Assembly (NCBI GenBank): GCA_012517645.1
Contig: JAAYUR010000498.1
Coordinates: forward strand, 1-9,503
Source of the DNA: Treponema sp.
GTDB taxonomy: Bacteria; Spirochaetota; Spirochaetia; Treponematales; UBA12059
Length of the DNA: 9,503 nt
Direction of reading: 5' to 3'
In this document: piece after piece, positions 1 through 7,158 of the stretch
Position numbering within the stretch: the first letter of the stretch is position 1
How the letters are laid out: each line of letters opens with the position of its first letter
The notes under the pieces: model-generated
Seen by the model: only the letters and a program-made list of their open reading frames with translations
What the model was told of the DNA's origin: nothing
The model's database searches: none
Translations under genes and position numbers: made by a program

Positions 1-2351
1 GTCCCGAAGGAGAAGAATTCCGCTACCCCGGCGACCTGGTCCGCCAGCAGGGCGGCCCTCGGTACCTCGATCATGGTTCCGACGAGGTACGGGAGCTTGA
101 CGCCGGCATCCTTGATGATCTTGTCCGCCACCGCCCGGGTCCGGACTTCCAGGATCTTGAGTTCTTTGGCGTCGATCACCAGGGGAATCATGATCTCCGG
201 CAAGACTTTGACGCCCTTCTTGGTCATGTCGCAGGCGGCCTTGATGATGGCCGTGACCTGCATCTCCAGGATCTCGGGGTACGTGATGGTCAGGCGGCAG
301 CCCCGGTGGCCGAGCATGGGGTTGGCTTCGTGCAGCTGCTCGACTCTGCGGCGGACGGTCTCGAAGGGGACGCCCACGGCCTTGGCCAGGGCCTTCTGCC
401 CCGCCTCGTCGTGGGGTACGAACTCGTGGAGGGGAGGATCGACCAGGCGGATCGTGACGGGATACCCGTCCATAGCCTTGAAGATGCCCCGGAAGTCCTC
501 GGTCTGGAAGGGGAGGAGTTTGGCCAGGGCCTTTTTCCGGGCTTCGACATCGTCGGCGATGATCATCTCCCGGATGGCCAGGATGCGCGCCTCGCTGTCG
601 AAGAACATGTGCTCGGTACGGCAAAGTCCGATGCCCTCCGCGCCGAGTTTTCGGGCGTTCTCAGCGTCGTAGGGGGTATCCGCGTTGGTGCGGACTTTAA
701 TGGTCCGGATCTTGTCCACCCAGCCCATGATCGTGTTGTAGGCCTCGGGAGGCTCGGCTTTGACAAGCTTGAGCTCTCCCTTGTAGACGGAGCCCGAGGT
801 CCCGTCCAGGGTGATGTAATCTCCTTCCTTGAGGACCGTTCCCCCCGCGGCCATGGTCTTCTTCTCGTAATCGATGGTGATCTTCTCGCAGCCGACGATG
901 CAGCACTTGCCCCAGCCCCGGGCTACGACCGCGGCGTGGCTGGTCTTCCCGCCCGTGGCGGTCAGGATGCCCTGGGCGGCGTGCATGCCGCCCACGTCCT
1001 CGGGGCTGGTCTCTTTGCGCACGAGGATGACCTTTTCGCCGTTCGCGGCCTGGGCCTCCGCCTTGGCGGCGGAGAAGGCGATCTTGCCGGCCGCCGCTCC
1101 GGGGACGGCGGGGATGCCCTCGACCAGGAAAGCGTCCTTGAGCATCTTGGTCTGGGACTTGTCGATGCCGGGATAGAAGACCCCTTCGATGTCGGAGGTC
1201 TTGATCCGGGCGATGGCCTCTTCCTTGGTTATAAGCTTTTCGTTCACCAGGTCCACGGCGATCTTGAAGGCCGCCGCGGGGGAGCGCTTGCCGGTCCGGC
1301 ACTGGAGCATGTAGAGCTTGCCTTCCTCGACCGTGAACTCCAGGTCCTGCATGTCCTTGTAGTGCTTTTCAAGGGTCTTCCGGACCTCCAGGAGCTGTTT
1401 GTACGCCTTGGGGTCCGCGGTGGCGAAATCCGAAAGCTTGATGGGAGTGCGGATACCGGCCACCACGTCCTCGCCCTGGGCGTTGACCAGGTAGTCGCCG
1501 TAGAATACGTTCTCCCCGGTGTTCGGGTCCCGGGTGAAGCATACGCCGGTCCCGGAGGTATCGCCCTTGTTCCCGAAGACCATCTGGACCACGTTCACCG
1601 CGGTGCCGCGGACTCCCTGGATCTTCTCGACCTTCCGGTAGGTAACCGCCTTCTCCGCCATCCAGGAACCGAAGACGGCTCCGATGGCCCCCCAGAGCTG
1701 TTCGATGGGGTCCTGGGGGAACTCTTTCTTGATGTGTTTCTTGTAGAGGGCCTTGAAGTCCTTGATGAGTACGGCGAGCTCCTCTTCGTTCACCTCCGTG
1801 TCCGCGACCTTCACCCCCGCCTTGATGCCCAGGCGTTTCCGGGTCAGGCGCTCCTTGACGGAATCGAAGGCGTGGTCGAACTCCTCCCGCTCGATGCCCA
1901 TGGCGGTGGAGCCGTACATCATGATGAAGCGTCGGTAGGCGTCCAGGGCGAAGCGGCGGTTGCCGGTCTTGGATGCCAGGCCTTCCACCGAGGCGTCCGT
2001 CAGGCCCAGGTTCAGGATCGTCTCCATCATGCCGGGCATCGAGATGGCCGCGCCGGACCGGACGGACACGAGGAGGGGATCCCTGGGATCCCCGAGTTTC
2101 TTTCCCGCGACTTTCTCGAGGCGCTTGAGGTGCTTCTCCACCTCTTCCTTGAGTCCCTCGGGGTACTTCTTCCCGTTCTTGTAGTAGAGGTCGCAGACCT
2201 CCGTGGTGATCGTGAAGCCCGCGGGCACGGGCAGGCCGATCTTGGTCATCTCCGCAAGGCCGGCGCCTTTGCCGCCCAAAAGTTCCTTCTGGGTACCGTC
2301 TCCCTCGGCCACTCCGGACCCGAAGAAGTAGACATACTTGGTCTTGGCCAT
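1..2351 (-). CDS. ppdK: Pyruvate, phosphate dikinase (PpdK), C-terminus beyond the window
   Basis: Interconverts pyruvate + ATP + phosphate and phosphoenolpyruvate + AMP + PPi in the cytoplasm; in fermentative bacteria it often works in the glycolytic direction. The minus-strand frame is open for 783 codons to the left edge; the family is usually about 880-910 residues, so roughly the last 100 are outside. The N-terminal nucleotide-binding domain shows GGKGAGLAEM (residues 26-35) and SVRSGAAISMPGMMET (96-111). The swivelling phosphohistidine domain shows GGKTSHAA with the phosphorylated His at 472. The PEP-binding barrel shows GLCRTEHMF (Arg578) and MIEVPRAA (Glu762, a Mg2+ ligand by family alignment). 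The frame ends at FFSFG, just before the expected TNDLTQ motif, so the catalytic Cys region is not visible. The ATG at 2351 follows GGAGG (2361-2365) with 9 bases between. Identity is very secure; this is an edge cut, not a pseudogene. Confidence 0.98.
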   Translation of the reverse strand, partial: MAKTKYVYFFGSGVAEGDGTQKELLGGKGAGLAEMTKIGLPVPAGFTITTEVCDLYYKNGKKYPEGLKEEVEKHLKRLEKVAGKKLGDPRDPLLVSVRSGAAISMPGMMETILNLGLTDASVEGLASKTGNRRFALDAYRRFIMMYGSTAMGIEREEFDHAFDSVKERLTRKRLGIKAGVKVADTEVNEEELAVLIKDFKALYKKHIKKEFPQDPIEQLWGAIGAVFGSWMAEKAVTYRKVEKIQGVRGTAVNVVQMVFGNKGDTSGTGVCFTRDPNTGENVFYGDYLVNAQGEDVVAGIRTPIKLSDFATADPKAYKQLLEVRKTLEKHYKDMQDLEFTVEEGKLYMLQCRTGKRSPAAAFKIAVDLVNEKLITKEEAIARIKTSDIEGVFYPGIDKSQTKMLKDAFLVEGIPAVPGAAAGKIAFSAAKAEAQAANGEKVILVRKETSPEDVGGMHAAQGILTATGGKTSHAAVVARGWGKCCIVGCEKITIDYEKKTMAAGGTVLKEGDYITLDGTSGSVYKGELKLVKAEPPEAYNTIMGWVDKIRTIKVRTNADTPYDAENARKLGAEGIGLCRTEHMFFDSEARILAIREMIIADDVEARKKALAKLLPFQTEDFRGIFKAMDGYPVTIRLVDPPLHEFVPHDEAGQKALAKAVGVPFETVRRRVEQLHEANPMLGHRGCRLTITYPEILEMQVTAIIKAACDMTKKGVKVLPEIMIPLVIDAKELKILEVRTRAVADKIIKDAGVKLPYLVGTMIEVPRAALLADQVAGVAEFFSFG

Positions 2352-2360
2352 CGAATGAAT

Positions 2361-2429
2361 CCTCCGTTATACGCGTGTCTATGCAAGCCCGGTCCGTGTA
2401 AAGCTATAGAAAGAGGAAGAGAGTGTCAA
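2361..2429 (-). promoter_or_regulatory. Probable sigma70-type promoter and Shine-Dalgarno for ppdK
   Basis: In the 104-base gap upstream of ppdK the minus strand reads a perfect -35 TTGACA (2424-2429) and a partial -10 TATAGC (2403-2408), separated by 15 bases, which is shorter than the optimal 17. Shifting the -10 to TAGCTT gives a 17-base spacer with a poorer match. A strong GGAGG (2361-2365) precedes the ATG. This suggests ppdK can be transcribed separately from the upstream gene, although no clear terminator separates them. Confidence 0.5.
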
Positions 2430-2455
2430 GGAAGCGGTCGGAGACGGAAAGGCGG

Positions 2456-3622
2456 CTAGAGGTACAAGCTCATGCTGACCAGCGTCAAGTCCGACCCGGG
2501 TATCTGATTCACGTGGGACTCGAACTTCACGTTGACCTTCTCGCAGGCCTCGGAGAGATAGGAGAGGTAGTACAGGCCCAGCTCCGTATTCGCCTCCGTC
2601 TCGGGGATCTCCTTGTAGAAATCCTGGAGGCTTTTCTTCTTGAGGTCCGCGTTCTTCTTCTGCTCGACCGCCTCCTTCATGCGCTGGTACTCCGATTCCT
2701 TGTTGAACACTGTGATTTGCAGCCGCCCCTGGGTGCCGATGGACGTGCTCTTCGATCCGATCTTCCAGGATAGGTAGACCAGCTCGCCCTTGCGTTCCAG
2801 GGAATCGATTACCTGACGCCGGATATTCGGGTCAAAGAGCACGGCGTTCATGTCCACGGCGCCCTTGAAGATCTCCTTGGCCTCCCGTTTGAGGTTGGAG
2901 TTCTCGGAATTGGCGGCCAGCTCCATGATCATCAGGGAGACGTACTCCGCGATCTTGGACTTCTCCATGTACTCCGCAAGGGATGTCCGTATGTCCGTGA
3001 TCATCTGCTCGAACCCCTCGGAGTCCTTGAATTTCGTGATGATGAACCAGATGAAGGGGCGGAGGGTGGTCAGGAATTTCTCGGACAATAGAAGGTGTAT
3101 GTTCTTTTCCTCGGGAAGAAGAGCCGCGTTGCGGTTGATCAGCGTGTACAGGGGATTGAGGATCTTTTGCTTGATCTCCCGGATATCCGGTTCCTTCTCT
3201 TTTAAGATACTCTGGAGGAAGGAATCATTTATGCGGGTCTTCTCGTCGATGATGTTGGCCGGGTTCAATCGGTTCCACTTCTTGATCAGGTCGCTGGCTA
3301 GGATGCGGGAAAATATGTACGAATCGTACTGTCGATAGAGCAGGGTGTATACGACCAACTTGGAAAGATCCATGATCTCCTGCCGGCTGCTCATGAACTC
3401 GCTTTTAGAAAGCTCCACCTTGGACACATAGTCGACCAGCAGCATGCGTTGGAGGCTCATGGGGGTGAACCGGTCCAGGAAGATGCCGTATTCTTCCACG
3501 TTATCCGCGAGGCGGATTTTCTTGAGGGTTTTGTTGTTGTTTATGAAAAAGGTCGTTCCGGCTTCCGTGAGAATGACCTTGATGGGCAGATCGAGGATGC
3601 TCTTGCGTTCCTGTGTGGACAT
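2456..3622 (-). CDS. Uncharacterised cytoplasmic protein, possible degenerate GHKL-ATPase-like C-terminus
   Basis: I do not recognise the family with confidence. It is a soluble-looking protein of 388 residues with no signal peptide and no convincing membrane helix, rich in Lys, Glu, Ile and Leu. The N-terminal part is mixed alpha/beta, followed by long helical stretches (about 55-240). The last 150 residues recall a histidine-kinase/GHKL ATPase fold: a helix with ELAANSEN (234-241, in the place of an N-box), strands ELVYLSWKI (280-288) and GRLQITVFNK (299-308), then ELGLYYLSYLSEAC (347-360) ending in strands LTLVSMSLYL, like the usual GLGL...TLPL ending. A D-box DxGxG is not evident, so ATP binding is doubtful. 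I chose the ATG at 3622 because CGGAG lies 10 bases upstream; the alternative ATG at 3631 sits almost on top of that sequence. ppdK lies 104 bases downstream. Local GC is visibly lower than in neighbouring genes. Confidence 0.85.
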   Translation of the reverse strand: MSTQERKSILDLPIKVILTEAGTTFFINNNKTLKKIRLADNVEEYGIFLDRFTPMSLQRMLLVDYVSKVELSKSEFMSSRQEIMDLSKLVVYTLLYRQYDSYIFSRILASDLIKKWNRLNPANIIDEKTRINDSFLQSILKEKEPDIREIKQKILNPLYTLINRNAALLPEEKNIHLLLSEKFLTTLRPFIWFIITKFKDSEGFEQMITDIRTSLAEYMEKSKIAEYVSLMIMELAANSENSNLKREAKEIFKGAVDMNAVLFDPNIRRQVIDSLERKGELVYLSWKIGSKSTSIGTQGRLQITVFNKESEYQRMKEAVEQKKNADLKKKSLQDFYKEIPETEANTELGLYYLSYLSEACEKVNVKFESHVNQIPGSDLTLVSMSLYL

Positions 3623-3654
3623 CCGCGTCATTCTCCGAGGTTAAGGCTTCCGGA

Positions 3655-3684
3655 AGTATAGCGTAGAAACGGAAAATCGTACAA
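3655..3684 (-). promoter_or_regulatory. Probable promoter for the 388-residue protein gene
   Basis: On the minus strand, -35 TTGTAC (3679-3684) and -10 TATACT (3655-3660; five of six consensus bases) are separated by 18 bases. Predicted transcription start is near 3648, giving a leader of about 26 bases that contains the CGGAG ribosome binding site before the ATG at 3622. It is back-to-back with the rightward promoter beginning at 3688. Confidence 0.55.
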
Positions 3685-3687
3685 CTA

Positions 3688-3716
3688 TTGACGAAGACCT
3701 ATGCCCCACCTATGCT
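3688..3716 (+). promoter_or_regulatory. Probable promoter for the M28-like gene and dinB
   Basis: On the plus strand, -35 TTGACG (3688-3693; five of six consensus bases) and -10 TATGCT (3711-3716; four of six) are separated by exactly 17 bases. Transcription would start near 3722-3724. This falls inside the longest possible reading frame of the downstream gene, so its upstream start candidates (TTG 3688, ATG 3712) are unlikely if the promoter is real, and translation would begin from an almost leaderless ATG at 3727. The -35 is only three bases from that of the divergent promoter. Confidence 0.5.
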
Positions 3717-3726
3717 CGACCGAGGC

Positions 3727-5955
3727 ATGCGCGGCTCCCCAAGACCAGGACGCACCCGGACGATATGCATCCTACTCGCGCTATTCGTCCCATCCGCTTG
3801 GGCGGATACTACCCGCGGGATGAATCCGGCGGAGACCCCGGGGTTCGTCCGGACCCTGGGGCCGCGCAGGGAGAACTCCGAGGGTGAGCGCGCTCTTTTC
3901 CGCTTTCTAGAGTCCGAGGTCCAGAAACGGGGGCTGCGTGCTTCCTCGATCCCCATCTCGGAGTACATCCAAGGACATTCCTTTTCCAGCGTCCTCGAAG
4001 TTCGGATAGAGGGCACGGGTCCGGGCGCGTTGGCGTTCGTATTCCCCGTCAACGATGTCCAGACCTGGGGGGACGGGGCGGAAGGAGTGGCGGCGGCCCT
4101 CGATTTGATGGAACGTATGCTTCGATCCCCTCCGCCCGTGGAAGCCCGGTTCGTCTTTCTCGGGGGGGATGAGGGCCTCGCGGGGTCCCGGGCCTACGCC
4201 GCGTATTGCGCGGATGATCCCTCCCTCGCCGTGGTCCGCGTCGAGGCAACGGCCGATCCGGGAGGGACCGTTCAGATCCTCATCGCGGGCACCGGGGCCT
4301 TGTCGCCGTTCTGGCTGTTCGACGCTTCGGTCCGAGTGGTGCGGAGCCGGGGGAGCCGGGATTCCGTGAACGCGAACGGCTCGATGATCCAACGGCTCGG
4401 ACTCGGGGAGAATCCGACTCCCCTGGATCCGTGGTTCGAGCGGGGCATTCCCGCGGTCACCCTTCGCGCCGGCCTCTCGGGACCTCCGGGTACCGCCCAG
4501 GAGGCCCCCGGGATCGTCCAGGTTCTGGAAAACCTGATCCGGACCTTGGAGGCGGGTGTACCGGACCGTTGGGACAAGCAGTACGTCCTCTTCGAGGTCT
4601 GGGGCTTCCGGGTCGCGGTTCGGGAGACGTTGTTCGTGGTCATCGTCCTGATCCTCTACGCGGGCCTCGGGCTCGTTTTCGTCCTTGATTCGCTTCGAAA
4701 GCGGGACCTAATCGCCGAAGAATTGAGTCGGCTCCCCCGGGCCGCTGCCGCCCTGGCGATCGTATCCGCCACCCTGTTCGCCTGCGTGGTCGCGACGGGA
4801 GCCCTGCAGAGCTTGATCCTTGCGGCTGCGGGGTCGGAAGAGTTCTGGAAGGTCCGTCCCGTCGCCGTTTCCGTCCTGAGGCTGGGGCAGATCCTTACGC
4901 TCTTCACCGCCCTCGCGTCGCTATGGGCCCGGGTCGGACTCCTGCCGCGAAGGGCGGAGTTTTTCCGGGGTAGCGCGGTCGTCCTGCTGGGAGCGGATGT
5001 CCTTCTGGTCTCCGCGGCGAGGCTCGCGCTTTCCCCTCTCTACCTCTGGGCCTTCGTCGCGGCCCTCCTGGGCAGGAGGACCAGCCGATCCCTTCGCAGC
5101 TCCTGGCCCGCGGCGATCTCCCTGCCGGTCATGCTGATTCCCCTGGGCCTGCTGGCTGCGGATCTTGTCCGAAACCCGGAACCGGCCGTCTTTGAGCGCT
5201 TGCTCATGCCGGGACCAGCGGGCATCGCATGGATCGTGTTCCTATCCTTGCCGTTCCTGATGGCCCTGGTGGGCCTCGGGGAGGGTGCCTTCGGATCGAG
5301 ATTCTACGCGGTTCGGACCGCTTCGATCTCCGCCGTCCTCTTCCTCGCCCTTTCCTTGGCCGGGGGATCCCTGCTGGTCCTGGACGCGCGGCGATATTCC
5401 GGGGTCACGGAGCTGCGCCTGCGGGAAACCTCGGACGAAACCGCAGGAACCGGGACGCTCCGCGCCGGGAGCCCGCGGCCCCTTCCGTCCTTTAGGGTAT
5501 CCAAGGGCGCTTACAGCGCGGAATTCAAAGGGGGCCGGGGGTTCGAGACGGTGGAGGGCGTGCCGACGGATCCCCGGATACAACTCTCCGTGGACCGAAC
5601 GGCGTTCCTGGACAGGGTCCAGCTCACCCTGTCCATCCGGATCTCCGGGGAGGCCGGGGGGATCCGGATCACGGTGCCGTCCCTCGATTCCGGTTCCGTC
5701 TACGATACCACCTTCCCCTTCCGATCCACCGAGGACGGAAAGGGAATCGTGGTATCCATCGGAGCCCGGCCGCCGAATCCCCTCCGGGTTTCCCTGACGG
5801 TCTCGAGGGATTTCGCGGCCCTCGCGGAAATCGCCGTGGATTTTTCCGACTCCTCGGTTCCCTGGAGATTGGACGGACCTGTTCGCATTCGGGAATACAG
5901 CCAGGAAAGCTGTCTATACGTCTTCTTGCGGGGCGGTCTAGGACCCGTACCCTAG
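3727..5955 (+). CDS. Membrane protein with degenerate M28-peptidase-like domain, eight TM segments and a C-terminal beta-rich domain
   Basis: From the ATG at 3727 the product is 742 residues. An Arg-rich N-terminus and hydrophobic ICILLALFVPSAWA form a likely signal peptide cleaved after Ala26. Residues about 40-275 resemble a Zn-dependent M28 aminopeptidase: a strand LAFVFPVND, then GDGAEGVAAAL, FVFLGGDEGLAGSRAY and GIPAVTL in the family order. The metal site looks lost: the expected HxD reads PVN, the GADDN segment is shortened, GEE reads GDE (Asp148-Glu149), the later Asp is a Glu (RVEA), and no terminal His is seen. Eight hydrophobic segments follow (about 299-320, 339-360, 379-401, 414-432, 434-448, 462-480, 500-518, 532-553), then a beta-rich tail (554-742). 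The layout is like ERMP1/GPAA1-type membrane M28 relatives, by analogy only. It is probably a non-catalytic binding or scaffold protein. Start alternatives are TTG 3688 and ATG 3712; no good ribosome binding site precedes any of them. dinB follows after 10 bases. Confidence 0.88.
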   Translation: MRGSPRPGRTRTICILLALFVPSAWADTTRGMNPAETPGFVRTLGPRRENSEGERALFRFLESEVQKRGLRASSIPISEYIQGHSFSSVLEVRIEGTGPGALAFVFPVNDVQTWGDGAEGVAAALDLMERMLRSPPPVEARFVFLGGDEGLAGSRAYAAYCADDPSLAVVRVEATADPGGTVQILIAGTGALSPFWLFDASVRVVRSRGSRDSVNANGSMIQRLGLGENPTPLDPWFERGIPAVTLRAGLSGPPGTAQEAPGIVQVLENLIRTLEAGVPDRWDKQYVLFEVWGFRVAVRETLFVVIVLILYAGLGLVFVLDSLRKRDLIAEELSRLPRAAAALAIVSATLFACVVATGALQSLILAAAGSEEFWKVRPVAVSVLRLGQILTLFTALASLWARVGLLPRRAEFFRGSAVVLLGADVLLVSAARLALSPLYLWAFVAALLGRRTSRSLRSSWPAAISLPVMLIPLGLLAADLVRNPEPAVFERLLMPGPAGIAWIVFLSLPFLMALVGLGEGAFGSRFYAVRTASISAVLFLALSLAGGSLLVLDARRYSGVTELRLRETSDETAGTGTLRAGSPRPLPSFRVSKGAYSAEFKGGRGFETVEGVPTDPRIQLSVDRTAFLDRVQLTLSIRISGEAGGIRITVPSLDSGSVYDTTFPFRSTEDGKGIVVSIGARPPNPLRVSLTVSRDFAALAEIAVDFSDSSVPWRLDGPVRIREYSQESCLYVFLRGGLGPVP

Positions 5956-5965
5956 AAGAGCAACC

Positions 5966-7144
5966 ATGCAGTTCCATGTGGATATGGACGCCTTCTATGC
6001 CTCGGTGGAGCAACTGGACCACCCGGAGCTCAAGGGAACACCGGTCATCGTAGGGGCCGCGCCCGGGCGCCGGGGGGTGGTGTCCACCTGCTCCTACGAG
6101 GCCCGATCCTTCGGGGTTCACTCCGCTATGCCGATATCGGAAGCGGTGCGGCTCTGTCCCCAGGGAGTCTTTTTACCCGTGCGAATGGAGCGGTATCTCG
6201 AGGTGTCCCGGGAGGTGATGGATATTCTGGGCGAATTATCCCCCGATGTCCGACAGATCTCCGTGGACGAAGCCTTCCTGGATATGACGGGGACCGAGGG
6301 GCTCTGGGGATCCCCGAGGGACGCCGCGCTCCGTCTGAAGGATGCGATCCGGAGCCGCACCGGGTTGACCGTTTCCGTGGGCGCCGCGACGAACCGGTAC
6401 ATCGCGAAGATCGCCTCCGGGTTTCAAAAGCCCGACGGGCTTACGATCGTCCCCCCCGGGGAAGAGGAGGCGTTCATGTCCCGCCTTCCCATCGAAAAGC
6501 TCTGGGGCGCGGGCGAAAAGACCCAGGAGAGGTTCCGGGAGCTGGGCATCCGGACCGTCCCCCAGCTGAAACAGATCGGCAAAGCCGGCCTTTCCGCCCT
6601 GTTCGGGAACGCGGGAGGCGCATTCCTGTACGCCGCCTCCTGCGGACAGGACCCCGGGATCTTCCGGACCGAGGCCGGATCCCGCTCCATGAGCACCGAA
6701 CGGACCTTCGGACGGGACGTTTCGGACCCGGAAATCCTGGAGGCCCTGCTCCTGGGCATGGTCCGGGAGATCAGCTACCGGGCCTGGCGGGAAGGGGTCC
6801 GGTCCAGGACGGTTCTCATCAAGCTCCGGTACGCGGATTTCCGGACCCTGAACCCCTGTCGGACCTTCCCGGCCTTTTTCGAGGAGTCCGGTGTTTTATG
6901 GTCCGAGGCGCGCAGGCTCCTCCGATCTTCCTGGAACGGCAGACCCGTACGGCTTCTGGGCCTGGGGCTCGGGAATCTGGAGGACGTGAAACCCGATGCC
7001 CAGAGCGAGCTCTTCCCGGAGAGGGACGACCGGAGGACGAGGGTGGAAAGGGCGGTCTTCGAACTGGAGCGCAAGGGGATCGGCAAGGTAACGCGGGCCC
7101 GGCTGATCGGAAAGAAGGACGACCAGGTTCCGGGTCGTCCTTGA
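5966..7144 (+). CDS. dinB: DNA polymerase IV (Y-family translesion polymerase DinB)
   Basis: Error-prone lesion-bypass polymerase acting at stalled forks. At 392 residues it is a typical full length. The palm/finger domain opens with FHVDMDAFYASVEQ, giving metal-binding Asp6 (and Asp8), with Tyr11 at the steric-gate position that excludes ribonucleotides. The second catalytic motif is SVDEAFLD (Asp101-Glu102), followed by SVGAATNRYIAKIASGFQKPDG (split here as SVGAATNRYIAKIAS and GFQKPDG; about 137-158). A helix-hairpin-helix thumb (IEKLWGAGEKTQERF, 176-190) and a little finger (SMSTERTFGRD, then 252-340) follow. QSELF (346-350) is a likely sliding-clamp-binding motif, succeeded by the usual basic tail. 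The ATG lies 10 bases after the preceding stop with only a weak AGAAGAG ribosome binding site, so it is probably co-transcribed and perhaps coupled. I saw no E. coli-type or GAAC-N4-GTTC LexA box at the operon promoter, so SOS control is not shown by the sequence. Confidence 0.97.
   Translation: MQFHVDMDAFYASVEQLDHPELKGTPVIVGAAPGRRGVVSTCSYEARSFGVHSAMPISEAVRLCPQGVFLPVRMERYLEVSREVMDILGELSPDVRQISVDEAFLDMTGTEGLWGSPRDAALRLKDAIRSRTGLTVSVGAATNRYIAKIASGFQKPDGLTIVPPGEEEAFMSRLPIEKLWGAGEKTQERFRELGIRTVPQLKQIGKAGLSALFGNAGGAFLYAASCGQDPGIFRTEAGSRSMSTERTFGRDVSDPEILEALLLGMVREISYRAWREGVRSRTVLIKLRYADFRTLNPCRTFPAFFEESGVLWSEARRLLRSSWNGRPVRLLGLGLGNLEDVKPDAQSELFPERDDRRTRVERAVFELERKGIGKVTRARLIGKKDDQVPGRP
7115..7142. 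terminator. Bidirectional terminator-like hairpin at the dinB/lipoprotein convergent junction
   Basis: A perfect 10-bp inverted repeat, AAGGACGACC (7115-7124) and GGTCGTCCTT (7133-7142), has an 8-base loop. It lies in the last codons of dinB and reaches the first base of its TGA stop. The convergent lipoprotein gene stops at 7159, so the hairpin is also 16 bases beyond that stop. The leftward transcript has the better T-rich tail (CTTTCC directly after the stem); the rightward one has only a short TT, so rightward termination may be weak. Confidence 0.6.
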
Positions 7145-7158
7145 TACGGGACGTAAGC

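Noticed and set aside
1..2351. ppdK as a truncated pseudogene
   Set aside because: No stop codon or frameshift occurs; the frame simply continues past the left edge in the middle of a conserved motif.
306..2459. A 717-codon open frame on the plus strand opposite ppdK
   Set aside because: It is an antisense shadow created by the GC-biased third positions of ppdK; its Gly/Leu/Val/Asp/His-rich composition matches no family and ppdK motifs are unmistakable on the other strand.
6993..7030. The DinB clamp motif not being at the extreme C-terminus
   Set aside because: Many DinB proteins carry an internal QxxLF motif followed by a basic tail of about 40 residues, so this is ordinary.
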